The position numbers and the translations under genes are program-made. DNA of 15,450 bases from NCBI GenBank assembly GCA_947303825.1, contig CAMYZK010000024.1, positions 1 to 15,450 of the forward strand, given 5' to 3'. This DNA is from an uncultured Prevotella sp. Lineage in GTDB: Bacteria; Bacteroidota; Bacteroidia; Bacteroidales; Bacteroidaceae. Below, piece after piece: positions 1-6,987 of the stretch. The notes beneath the pieces were generated by a model. That model did not search any database, had not been told where the DNA came from, and saw only the letters and a list, made by a program, of their open reading frames with translations. Position 1 is the first letter of the stretch. Each line of letters starts with the position of its first letter.

Positions 1-57
1 TGGGAACGCGGGCGTCCTCGCCCGCAATGGTGGCGGGCGAGGACGCCCGCGCTCCCA
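1..57. repeat. GC-rich palindromic intergenic repeat (hairpin)
   Basis: Two 25-base arms (1-25 and 33-57) pair at 24 of 25 positions around a 7-base loop (26-32); the only mismatch is A6 against C52. The arms start TGGGA and end CCTCGCCCGC. GC content is far above the flanking AT-rich DNA, and there is no U-tract, so this is better read as a dispersed palindromic element (REP- or MITE-like) than as a simple terminator. It sits at the window edge, so it could extend further left. Confidence 0.75.
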
Positions 58-117
58 TGCAAACAGCTGTAATAACGGTTAGTTATATAGAATTCAAGAA
101 TTAAATATTGAAGTATT

Positions 118-372
118 ATGACATCAACAGCATTAAACAACCTTTGGACATACCTGCAGGGGCTTTCGTTAAAACAAAAGGACCGTGAGTGGCTGGCAGG
201 AAAACTGCTTGAGCCAACGGTGGTAGATGCAGAGACAAAGCACCAGCAGGAGTTTGTCAAGGAATCGCTCTATCGGGCTCTTGATGAAGTTGAGGCTGCG
301 AAGCGTGGCGAACACAAATTGATGACAGCCGATGAATTCGTAGCAGAATTGAAAGCAGAAAACATCCTATGA
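118..372 (+). CDS. Antitoxin-like small protein of a degraded toxin-antitoxin locus
   Basis: An 84-residue, mostly hydrophilic and acidic protein with a predicted helical N-terminal half (motif LWTYLQGLSLKQKDREWLA) and a C-terminal tail (LMTADEFVAEL) of the kind seen at the end of many small type II antitoxins. No DNA-binding fold can be assigned by eye. Similar small proteins in Bacteroidota commonly sit directly upstream of RelE/ParE-type toxins. Here the stop codon overlaps the ATG of the next frame (ATGA at 369-372), the usual translational coupling of an antitoxin-toxin pair. The role is inferred from that arrangement and the start of the next frame. No clear TAnnTTTG promoter is visible in 58-117. 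The partner toxin is broken, so this antitoxin may now be an orphan. Confidence 0.7.
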   Translation: MTSTALNNLWTYLQGLSLKQKDREWLAGKLLEPTVVDAETKHQQEFVKESLYRALDEVEAAKRGEHKLMTADEFVAELKAENIL

Positions 373-533
373 AGGTTAAAATCATTCTTTCTGAAGAATT
401 CCTTCGTCATTTCAAGCGTCTTGCCAAGAAATGTTGCGCTGCAAAGGTTAAAGGTCTTACTATGGTTACAGACAATGTAAGACATTTCGGCCGCATAGAA
501 GGTGTTGTGGTCGAAAACCGGGTAAAAAGGTAG
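369..533 (+). pseudogene. Chimeric toxin remnant: RelE/ParE N-terminus joined to VapC/PIN C-terminus
   Basis: An open frame of 54 codons starting at the ATG that overlaps the antitoxin stop. Residues 1-21 (MKVKIILSEEFLRHFKRLAKK) look like the first strand and helix of RelE/ParE-family toxins. Residues from about 29 on (GLTMVTDNVRHFGRIEG, then VVVENRVKR) match the last strand, conserved TDN and HFxRIxG segment and tail of VapC-type PIN-domain ribonucleases. The seven residues between belong clearly to neither. An intact RelE is about 90-110 residues and an intact VapC about 120-135, so both folds are largely missing, including the PIN acidic residues before the C-terminal Asp. I infer a deletion or recombination between two adjacent toxin genes that kept the frame open. 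Toxin activity is very unlikely, but the short protein could still be made. Confidence 0.7.
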
Positions 534-579
534 TTCCACTTTCTTCATCTCTCTGTCATTCTTTTTGTAATAAGTTATA

Positions 580-653
580 GACCCCACCCCCACCCTCCCC
601 TTCATGGGAACCCCTCTAAGGGGCGGGGTGGCCGTAGGCCGGAGCGGGGTGTC
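580..653. repeat. GC-rich intergenic inverted repeat
   Basis: A C-rich stretch (580-600) is followed by G-rich stretches (618-630 and 641-650). CACCC-TCCCCTT (591-602) can pair with AAGGGGCGGGGTG (618-630), and the short palindrome GGCC-GTA-GGCC follows at 630-640. An alternative smaller hairpin, CCCCT/AGGGG (611-623), is mutually exclusive with the first. There is no U-tract. It separates the broken toxin locus from the regulator gene. By composition and position I read it as a dispersed intergenic element, not a coding sequence. Nothing else is visible between 534 and 717. Confidence 0.5.
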
Positions 654-717
654 TTCGCCCGCTTTATCGAAAAGTTGGCTGCAAAGCTGCGCTATTTGGA
701 AATATCCACCAGATTTC

Positions 718-748
718 TTGCAAAATCGAGAAGAAACACCTAATTTTG
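718..748 (+). promoter_or_regulatory. Bacteroidota-type promoter for the Lrp/AsnC gene
   Basis: The -7 box TAATTTTG (741-748) fits TAnnTTTG, and TTG at 718-720 lies 20 bases upstream, the usual spacing of the Bacteroidota sigma-ABfr promoter. It would give a leader of roughly 60 bases before the ATG at 818. The elements are embedded in a perfect inverted repeat (TGCAAAAT at 719-726, ATTTTGCA at 743-750) that could serve as an operator. Confidence 0.65.
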
Positions 749-817
749 CACGCTGAAAAGAAAATCTTTCCAATAGAGGGTTTGTTATTGCCCGCAAACA
801 GAACAACATTCTGAACT

Positions 818-1282
818 ATGGCAGAAATACTTGATGAAACCGACTTGCAGATACTGAAAACGCTGCAAAGAAACGCGAAACTGACCACAAAAGAGCTGGC
901 CGATGCCGTTCATCTGACCCCGACACCCGTTTTTGAGCGTCAGAAACGACTGGAGAAGAAAGGGTATATCAAGAAGTATGTGGCTATCCTTGACCCTGAG
1001 AAACTGAACCAAGGCCTGTTGGTGTTCTGCAAGGTGAAGCTCACGCAGATAAACCACGAGATAGCCGATGCCTTTGTGCGCCGCATTCAGCGCATCCCCG
1101 AGGTGACGGAGTGCTACAACACCTCGGGCGCGTACGATTATCTGTTAAAGGTACGCGCCCGCGACATGAAGCAGTATCAGGAGTTTGTGCTCACCAAGCT
1201 AGGCGACATAAACCACGTAGGTGCCATTGAGAGCACCTTTGTGATGAGTGAGGTGAAGCAGATCTACGGTATCAACCTTTGA
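818..1282 (+). CDS. Lrp/AsnC family transcriptional regulator
   Basis: A 154-residue protein of normal family length. Residues 1-62 form the AsnC-type winged helix-turn-helix (LDETDLQILKTLQRNAKLTT, then KELADAVHLTPTPVFERQKRLEKKGYI). Residues about 68-150 form the RAM ligand-binding/oligomerisation domain with the typical GAYDYLLKVRARDMKQY segment. These proteins bind DNA as dimers or octamers and respond to amino acids or related metabolites; the ligand cannot be read from the sequence. The gene has its own promoter (718-748) with an overlapping inverted repeat, which fits the autoregulation common in this family. It is transcribed towards the minus-strand cluster, whose last gene ends 15 bases away, with no terminator between. 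Family assignment is firm; target genes are unknown. Confidence 0.95.
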   Translation: MAEILDETDLQILKTLQRNAKLTTKELADAVHLTPTPVFERQKRLEKKGYIKKYVAILDPEKLNQGLLVFCKVKLTQINHEIADAFVRRIQRIPEVTECYNTSGAYDYLLKVRARDMKQYQEFVLTKLGDINHVGAIESTFVMSEVKQIYGINL

Positions 1283-1297
1283 TGACACCAGGCAGTA

Positions 1298-3475
1298 TCA
1301 TTTTGCCTTGAACGAAGTGAAGCTGGTGGCAGCTGTCGTGGCAGAGCCAAGATACAGTCCGTGCCACGATGTCTCGGCATAGGTTGGGGCACTGGTATTG
1401 TATTTGATATAGTAGGTGCTGCCACTCACCATTCCCTTGGCAGTGAAAAGGCTCAGCGTACTGTTCAGCGACACGGGGAAGTTGTACGTCACGAGGTTGT
1501 TGCCGTTGGCATCGGAGATGGTGTAGTAACGCCCATTCTGATATTTCAGCGTAGAGGTGAGGAAGGCATATCCCTGACTGGCTCCAGTGATGGTGCTAGA
1601 AGACGACCCTCCGACCTGTGCGGCTCCTGCGCTGACAGCATATCCGTTGCCTGTAATCTGTATGTAGCTGTTGTTGTCGCAGTCTAGCCCTTCCTCCGGG
1701 GAGCCCTTGGTAGTATAGGCCAGCACAGCTCCGTTGCCTATGGTGATGGCGCCCTTGGTACCTGCATTAGAGTCGACAGCATCGTTGCCTGTACTGTAGC
1801 ACACGGTGGCTCCGCCGTTGAAGAATATCTTCCCCTTGGCGTTAATGCAGTCATCGTAGCACTTGAAGTAATGGTGGCCTCCTTCTATGTATATGTTTGA
1901 CTTCGACTCCAACCCCTCAGCACCGCTCTTGGTTGTTGTGACCTCTGTTATGCCGCCGTAGACATATATGTCGCATATAGCCTTTATAGCCTTTGCCGAC
2001 GATGAACCGCTGGCAGCCCCTGTTATGTTGACAGTCAGCGTGGGGCCTGTTCCTCCCTCTATTCCCTGTGAGTAAGAGCCTGTGATGTTGGTCCATGTAG
2101 TGCTGCCACCTCCCGGACCGCCAGGCCATCCGCCTCCGCCGGGCCATCCGCCTCCGCCGCCTCCAGAGGAGCTCTGCGTGCCGTCACCGCAGCGTATAGC
2201 CTTGCCTGCCGCACCGCTCATGGTGATGTCTATAGTGCCTGCGTTGAGGGCAATATTGAGTGCCTTAAGACCCTTTGCCCCTTTCACATCGTTGGAGATG
2301 GTTGTTGCCCCGGCACTGTTGGTAATGGACAGTGTGCCACCGTTGGTTACGATGTCGGTAGCTTTCACTCCCCGGCCTGCAGTACCTTTTATGGTCATAG
2401 AAATGGTGCCGCCGTCGTGCTCGAACTTGCCTGCCGATATTCCAGCCACGTAAGAAGGGTCGGTCGAGTCGGTGGTGTCTACACTGCCACTGGCGTTTAT
2501 GGTGAGCTTGCCGTCGGTCACCACTACTATACTGTCGCTCTTTATGCATTTAGCGCCTTTAGCTGTTGTGGTAAGCGACAGCTCTCCACCTTCTATATAG
2601 ATGTTACCGGTGTCCTCGTCTTCATGGTCGGCAGTGGTACCGGTGTAGGTGGCTCCGTCGAGTTCGGCCTGCAGTGCATCATAGCCCACACCGCCGATGC
2701 TGAGTAAGCCGCTCTCCATAAGGAAGAACTGGCTGGCATGCACCCCGTCCAGGCCTGCCGACAGCACGTTGAGCGTGCAGTTCTTGAAAGTCATATACTC
2801 GCCCGTCTTCACAGCATGAGCCTGGCTGTAGGTGCCATAGACGTTCAGTGTGCCCTTACCCTTGAACTCGGCATGGCCTTTCACCCATAGGCATCCCTTG
2901 TGTGCCACAGCTTCTGAAGGGCTGGCACAGTCGGTAAGACTGTTCTCTGTGTCGCGCTTCACACTTATGTCAATGCGTTTGCCGTTCTTGATGTAGATGG
3001 CCGCACCGCTCCATACTGGCGTAACATTGGTAATGCTGACACCGGCAAGCTCGACAGAGGCCTTGTAAGAACCTCTCATGTAGAACTCGCCATCGTCGGC
3101 AGCTCCGCTGAGCGTGTAGGTTATCTCCTGCTCAAGGTCTTCAGACTGCTCTATACCTACATGTGCACCGTTTACCGTCACCGTGAGGTACTGGGCTATA
3201 TTGCCTGCAACCCTTACCTTTGCCGACTTACCGTTATAGACTACTGCGACGGCATCGTCGGTGACCTTGGAGTCGTCGATGTATATCTGGTTGATGTTGG
3301 CCAGGGTATATTCTTTGTTGGCAATGGTAAGGGTCTGACCATTGTCAAAGGTCATATCTCCAGCCTGAGCAGCCGAGATGAGGTAGGTGACGTCGCCAAC
3401 TTCCACATTGAGTGTCTGGGCAGAAATGGTAGTCCATAAAGACACTGTCAATAGCAATGCAAAAGTCTTTTTCAT
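1298..3475 (-). CDS. Secreted Cthe_2159-type beta-helix carbohydrate-binding protein
   Basis: A 725-residue exported protein. Residues 1-20 (MKKTFALLLTVSLWTTISAQ) are a signal peptide. Residues about 25-75 resemble the small beta module often found at the start of Prevotella surface proteins. From about 115 on, the protein matches the Cthe_2159/DUF4353 family of right-handed beta-helix proteins that bind acidic polysaccharide or cellulose: asparagine- and glycine-rich strands with recurring turn motifs such as LDGVHAS (242-248), AKCIKSD (308-314), RGVKATD (368-374), KGLKALN (401-407), GKAIRCG (424-430), and later EGLESKS and EGLDCDN. A Gly/Trp/Pro linker (438-457) with two GGGGWP hexapeptides interrupts the helix. 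The acidic Asp/Glu turns could bind calcium, as described for Cthe_2159. There is no lipobox or clear sorting domain. It follows the B3/B4 gene by 16 bases. The ligand is not known. Confidence 0.82.
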   Translation of the reverse strand: MKKTFALLLTVSLWTTISAQTLNVEVGDVTYLISAAQAGDMTFDNGQTLTIANKEYTLANINQIYIDDSKVTDDAVAVVYNGKSAKVRVAGNIAQYLTVTVNGAHVGIEQSEDLEQEITYTLSGAADDGEFYMRGSYKASVELAGVSITNVTPVWSGAAIYIKNGKRIDISVKRDTENSLTDCASPSEAVAHKGCLWVKGHAEFKGKGTLNVYGTYSQAHAVKTGEYMTFKNCTLNVLSAGLDGVHASQFFLMESGLLSIGGVGYDALQAELDGATYTGTTADHEDEDTGNIYIEGGELSLTTTAKGAKCIKSDSIVVVTDGKLTINASGSVDTTDSTDPSYVAGISAGKFEHDGGTISMTIKGTAGRGVKATDIVTNGGTLSITNSAGATTISNDVKGAKGLKALNIALNAGTIDITMSGAAGKAIRCGDGTQSSSGGGGGGWPGGGGWPGGPGGGSTTWTNITGSYSQGIEGGTGPTLTVNITGAASGSSSAKAIKAICDIYVYGGITEVTTTKSGAEGLESKSNIYIEGGHHYFKCYDDCINAKGKIFFNGGATVCYSTGNDAVDSNAGTKGAITIGNGAVLAYTTKGSPEEGLDCDNNSYIQITGNGYAVSAGAAQVGGSSSSTITGASQGYAFLTSTLKYQNGRYYTISDANGNNLVTYNFPVSLNSTLSLFTAKGMVSGSTYYIKYNTSAPTYAETSWHGLYLGSATTAATSFTSFKAK
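2124..2158 (-). repeat. In-frame 18-base tandem repeat coding GGGGWP
   Basis: On the plus strand the 17-base string GGCCATCCGCCTCCGCC occurs at 2124-2140 and again at 2142-2158, a period of 18. Being a multiple of three, it encodes two copies of the hexapeptide GGGGWP in the linker of the beta-helix protein. Gain or loss of copies would change linker length without breaking the frame. Confidence 0.8.
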
Positions 3476-3491
3476 TGTCTAGTAGTTTGTT

Positions 3492-4169
3492 TTAATTGGA
3501 GTTATGGGTATAGAGGCCTGTCGTTCCGCCGTCGCTAAAGGCATATTGCCTGAGAAGCTGCTGTATGAAGGTTGCATTCTCGGCGACTCGCTGACTGTTG
3601 CCGTCGTAGCCGTTGATAAGTACGATGAGATGGGTGGTTTGGAGCGTTATCTTGGTTCGCTCACTGTCGCTGGTGGGTGTCCCTACCCCACCCTGGCTGT
3701 CGCGATATACAGGTAGTCCGGCAATGTTGAGCATGCCCCGCCCTATCCCCTCGTAGGGTTCACCTTCCCGGCCAATGCCCAGCGTGAGTGTGTCGCCCAC
3801 AAAGCGGGATGCGTCGAAACCGCCTATGCTGTAGCCATAGACCACGGAGGCGAGGTTGAGCAGGTCGACAATGGTGTCTATCTGATAGAGATCCTTGCCC
3901 TGAAGCATGCGGCGCAGGAGCTGTTCGCTGGCGGGCCTGTAGCGTGAAGGGTCTTTGCCGCATTTCCTATACATGGCGCGGGTGGCAGCTATAGACGGAA
4001 GCTCCTTTATGCTGTCGACGGTTAGCTCACGCCGGAACTGCTCTCCCCGGCGGATAATCTCATCCCATAGGGGGGCACAGTAACTGCTGTTGCGCACTTG
4101 TGCGTCGACAAATGCCCCTACGAACACCGGGCATGCAGCTGCAATATCGTCAGATACAATAATTTTCAA
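3492..4169 (-). CDS. Stand-alone B3/B4 (PheRS-beta editing-like) domain protein
   Basis: A 225-residue cytoplasmic protein of the COG3382 B3/B4 type, related to the editing domain of phenylalanyl-tRNA synthetase beta chain. Recognisable parts are the opening KIIVSDDI, the middle RAMYRKCGKDPSRYRPASEQ and LLRRMLQGKDLYQIDTIVDL, and the core YSIGGFDASRFVGD followed by REGEPYEGIG. Free-standing members are thought to act on tRNA, possibly in trans-editing, but their role is little characterised. The start must be the TTG at 4167-4169: an in-frame TAG lies two codons upstream (4173-4175) and the first internal ATG is near residue 66, inside the domain. It lies 48 bases after the SulP gene and 16 before the beta-helix gene, so co-transcription is likely. 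Nothing in the sequence links it functionally to either. Confidence 0.85.
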   Translation of the reverse strand: MKIIVSDDIAAACPVFVGAFVDAQVRNSSYCAPLWDEIIRRGEQFRRELTVDSIKELPSIAATRAMYRKCGKDPSRYRPASEQLLRRMLQGKDLYQIDTIVDLLNLASVVYGYSIGGFDASRFVGDTLTLGIGREGEPYEGIGRGMLNIAGLPVYRDSQGGVGTPTSDSERTKITLQTTHLIVLINGYDGNSQRVAENATFIQQLLRQYAFSDGGTTGLYTHNSN

Positions 4170-4217
4170 AGCCTAAGAACAGTTTTCTTGTTTATGCTGT
4201 AAGGTATGGAAAGCAAA

Positions 4218-5891
4218 TCATTTGTTACCGGTAAGCTCACGTGCCCTGGCCAGTGCCAGGTCTATGTGGTTGCAAATGTTCTCCTCGCCCAGGAGCCGGG
4301 GGAATCCGTTACGTCGCAGCACCGCATTGACCTTGTCGGTAACCCCCGACAGGATAATAGTGATACCCTCCTTCTGGCTCATAAGGCAAAGGTTCTCCAG
4401 GTTGTGCAGCCCTGTAGAGTCGATGAACGGCACTTTTCGCATGCGTATGATGCGCACCTGCGGACGGTGGCCATAGCGTCCCATGATGTCTTCAAAGCGG
4501 TTGCCGGCACCGAAGAAGTAGGGCCCGTTTATCTCATAGACCTCCACACCGTGAGGTATGGTGAGATGCTCCAGATTGCCACGCTCCATGTCGGCATCCT
4601 CGTTGAGGTCAATCTCGTCGTAGACGGCACGCACATCGGTAGTCTCCGACATACGCTTCATAAACAGCAGGCAGGCGCAGATGAGTCCCACCTCTATGGC
4701 GACTGTCAGGTCGAAGATTATTGTCAGAAGGAAGGTAAGCACCAACACCGTGACATCGCTCTTAGGATTGCGCAGAAGTGCACGGAAAGAGCGCCATCCG
4801 CTCATGCCGTAGGCCACCACGACCAGCACACCTGCCAGGCATGCCATCGGAATATAACTGGCAAGCGGCATGAGCAGCAAGAAGATGAGCAGCAACACTA
4901 CAGCATGTATAACTCCTGCTATGGGGGTACGCCCACCGTTGTTGATGTTTGTCATAGTGCGGGCAATAGCTCCCGTGGCCGGAATACCTCCGAACAAAGG
5001 CGAAACGATGTTGGCTATGCCCTGCCCGATAAGCTCTGTATTTGAATTGTGGTGGTCGCCAATGACACCGTCGGCAACAGTTGCCGACAACAAGCTCTCG
5101 ATGGCACCAAGCACGGCAATGGTCATAGCGGGCGCGACAAGGTTTCTCACCACATCCCACGACAAAGAGGGCACCTGTGCACTGGGCAGGTTGGACGAGA
5201 TGCTGAAGCGGTCGCCAATGGTCTCTATGCTGCTCACTCCCGCATACTGTCTCAACAGCAGTGCCACCACCGTCATCAATACAATGGCTACCAGCGAGCC
5301 TGGAATGCGACGGCTCACCTTGGGCATCAGTGCTATCACTGCTACGCTGAGTATGCCTATTCCGGCACTCCACCAGTCAATGGTGTCGAGATGATGGAAA
5401 TAGGCTGTCCAACGGCCAACGAAGTCACCGGGGGCATCGGCAATGTGCATTCCAAGCAAGTCCATCACCTGGGTGGTGAAAATAGTTACGGCTATACCAC
5501 TAGTGAAGCCCACTACAATGGGATAGGGTATATACTTGATAATGGTGCCAAGGCGCAAAAGGCCAAAGCCTATCAGCATAAGACCAGCCATGAGTGTGGC
5601 TATTGTAAGTCCCTGGAAACCATACTGATTGATTATCCCCGCTATAATAACGATAAAAGCCCCTGTAGGGCCTCCTATCTGCACACGGCTACCACCAAAC
5701 AGCGAGATGGCAAGACCGGCCACAATAGCGGTGACGATACCCTTCTCGGGCGACACACCCGATGCTATACCGAAGGCAATGGCAAGTGGAAGGGCTACTA
5801 TACCAACAATAATGCCGGCCATAAGGTCGGATAGAAAAGTCTGGCGGTTGTACTTTCGCATGCACGCCACCAGTTTCGGGGTAAAGTCCAT
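4218..5891 (-). CDS. SulP family inorganic anion transporter with STAS domain
   Basis: An integral inner-membrane transporter of 557 residues from the ATG at 5891; a GTG three codons further upstream (5900) is also possible, but the MDFTPKLV start looks like typical homologues. The N-terminal two-thirds carry the SulP core: QTFLSDLMAGIIVGIVALPL, FGGSRVQIGGPTGAF, IKYIPYPIVVGFTSGIA, and further hydrophobic segments to about residue 410. A cytoplasmic STAS domain (about 440-550) contains FIDSTGLHNLE with the conserved serine at about 492. Family members carry sulfate, bicarbonate or dicarboxylates with H+ or Na+ symport; the substrate cannot be fixed here. The gene begins 13 bases after dapA and is probably expressed from the dapA promoter. 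No sulfate-assimilation gene is nearby, so bicarbonate or another anion is equally possible. Confidence 0.93.
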   Translation of the reverse strand: MDFTPKLVACMRKYNRQTFLSDLMAGIIVGIVALPLAIAFGIASGVSPEKGIVTAIVAGLAISLFGGSRVQIGGPTGAFIVIIAGIINQYGFQGLTIATLMAGLMLIGFGLLRLGTIIKYIPYPIVVGFTSGIAVTIFTTQVMDLLGMHIADAPGDFVGRWTAYFHHLDTIDWWSAGIGILSVAVIALMPKVSRRIPGSLVAIVLMTVVALLLRQYAGVSSIETIGDRFSISSNLPSAQVPSLSWDVVRNLVAPAMTIAVLGAIESLLSATVADGVIGDHHNSNTELIGQGIANIVSPLFGGIPATGAIARTMTNINNGGRTPIAGVIHAVVLLLIFLLLMPLASYIPMACLAGVLVVVAYGMSGWRSFRALLRNPKSDVTVLVLTFLLTIIFDLTVAIEVGLICACLLFMKRMSETTDVRAVYDEIDLNEDADMERGNLEHLTIPHGVEVYEINGPYFFGAGNRFEDIMGRYGHRPQVRIIRMRKVPFIDSTGLHNLENLCLMSQKEGITIILSGVTDKVNAVLRRNGFPRLLGEENICNHIDLALARARELTGNK

Positions 5892-5904
5892 CTTTGTCAC
5901 AGCA

Positions 5905-6792
5905 TCATATTTTCAGTTCCTTCATAATCTCGCTCATGCGTTGCAACGTACTTATGCGAGTGGGCACAAGCGGAAGGCGCAACACATTCTCAATGAAGCC
6001 CATCTCATGGAGCATGGCCTTGACACCGGCGGGATTGCCGTCTACAAAAAGCAAAGAGAACAAGTCGGTAAAGCTGTGGTGTATCTTACGCGCAGGGTCG
6101 TACTCGCCACGCATCTGCAGGCGTATCATCTTGGAGAACTCACGCGGCAGCGCATTGCCTATTACCGATATTACACCCACTGCTCCACACGACACCATGG
6201 GGAAAGTAAGCGAGTCGTCGCCAGAAATGACATCGAAGTCACGCGGCTTGTTCTTTATTATCTCGTCTACTTGTTCCAGATTTCCGCTGGCCTCCTTTAT
6301 GGCCACTATGTTATGACAGTCGCGAGCCAGACGTACTGTGGTGTCTGCCTTCAGGTTAACACCTGTGCGACCAGGCACATTAGAAAGAACAACGGGCAGC
6401 TGAGTGGCAGCTGCAATAGCCTTAAAGTGCTGATAAAGACCTTCTTGCGATGGCTTGTTATAGTAAGGGCACACACTAAGAACACCGTCTATCCCCTTGA
6501 AATCGCCAGTCTGCAGCTCTCTCACCACAGCAGCTGTATTATTACCACCACACCCCATCAGAATAGGGACACGAGCCTGAACCTTCTCTACAACGAGCTC
6601 CTTTATAAGGTGTTTCTCCTCGGCTGTCAATGTTGGTGTCTCACCAGTTGTTGCCAAAATACAGAAGAAGTCGGCACCGTTCTCCAGCTGATAGTCGACC
6701 AGTCGCAACAACGATTCGTAGTCTACCTCTCCATTCTCCTTGAAAGGAGTTACCAGAGCTATTCCAAGACCCTTGAAAATGTTATATACCAT
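5905..6792 (-). CDS. dapA: 4-hydroxy-tetrahydrodipicolinate synthase, with unusual active site
   Basis: A 295-residue DHDPS-family class I aldolase that condenses pyruvate with aspartate semialdehyde in lysine/diaminopimelate synthesis. The Schiff-base lysine is K166 (VAIKEASGN), the pyruvate-site threonines are T48-T49 (LATTGETPTL), the interdigitating tyrosine is Y111 (PYYNKPSQEGLYQHF), and the carboxylate-binding arginine is R142 (GRTG). The active-site tyrosine equivalent to E. coli Y133, expected in LYNVPGRTG, is S137 (LSNVPGRTG, codon TCT on the minus strand near 6384). The rest of the protein is intact and typical of Bacteroidota. It is the first gene of a minus-strand run, with a TACCTTTG -7 box upstream. 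Annotation as dapA is firm by overall similarity; whether this copy has full activity is open because of the Tyr-to-Ser change. Confidence 0.92.
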   Translation of the reverse strand: MVYNIFKGLGIALVTPFKENGEVDYESLLRLVDYQLENGADFFCILATTGETPTLTAEEKHLIKELVVEKVQARVPILMGCGGNNTAAVVRELQTGDFKGIDGVLSVCPYYNKPSQEGLYQHFKAIAAATQLPVVLSNVPGRTGVNLKADTTVRLARDCHNIVAIKEASGNLEQVDEIIKNKPRDFDVISGDDSLTFPMVSCGAVGVISVIGNALPREFSKMIRLQMRGEYDPARKIHHSFTDLFSLLFVDGNPAGVKAMLHEMGFIENVLRLPLVPTRISTLQRMSEIMKELKI

Positions 6793-6824
6793 AAAAAAAC
6801 TAATAGCATTTGCTAAATTCGGTG

Positions 6825-6832
6825 CAAAGGTA
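6825..6832 (-). promoter_or_regulatory. -7 box of the dapA promoter
   Basis: On the minus strand TACCTTTG (plus strand CAAAGGTA) fits the Bacteroidota -7 box TAnnTTTG and is followed by GCACC, as in many such promoters. No convincing TTG is visible 19-21 bases upstream, so the -33 element is weak or absent. The leader to the dapA ATG would be about 25-28 bases. It probably serves dapA, the SulP gene and possibly the two genes after it. Confidence 0.65.
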
Positions 6833-6952
6833 CGAAAAAGTTAGGAGTTACGGCTTAGGGTACAGATGTTTTTAGGCAGCCACAATATATAAAAGATGTT
6901 AAAACCATAGAATTTACTACTGTTCTCTTACAGTATACTCCTATTTTTTAAC

Positions 6953-6960
6953 TACCTTTG
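6953..6960 (+). promoter_or_regulatory. -7 box of the secreted EEP-fold protein gene
   Basis: TACCTTTG matches TAnnTTTG exactly and is followed by GCAGAAA. It overlaps an in-frame TTG at 6958, which therefore cannot be the translation start of the downstream gene. The first downstream ATG (6988) would be preceded by a leader of about 20 bases. No clear -33 TTG is seen. It is divergent from the dapA promoter, 120 bases away. Confidence 0.7.
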
Positions 6961-6987
6961 CAGAAACTAAAACTAACCTTCACAAGT

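Noticed and set aside
270..809. A 179-codon minus-strand frame across the toxin-antitoxin remnant and GC-rich repeat
   Set aside because: It runs through the repeat and opposite the antitoxin, with low-complexity translation and no homology pattern; the plus-strand reading has family matches.
1..1282. Mobile element or defence island around the toxin-antitoxin remnant
   Set aside because: No integrase, transposase, restriction or phage gene is present; only repeats and a remnant are seen.
4206..5045. A 279-codon plus-strand frame opposite the SulP gene
   Set aside because: The translation is His/Gln/Cys-rich with no domain pattern, typical of an antisense shadow of a membrane protein gene.
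5629..6816. A 395-codon open frame on the plus strand across the SulP and dapA genes
   Set aside because: It is antisense to two clearly conserved proteins, its translation shows no family features, and it crosses the gene boundary; codon usage of the real genes explains the open frame.
6958..6987. N-terminal extension of the EEP-fold protein starting at TTG 6958
   Set aside because: The TTG is part of the promoter box TACCTTTG, so it would not be transcribed as a start; the ATG at 6988 begins a good signal peptide.
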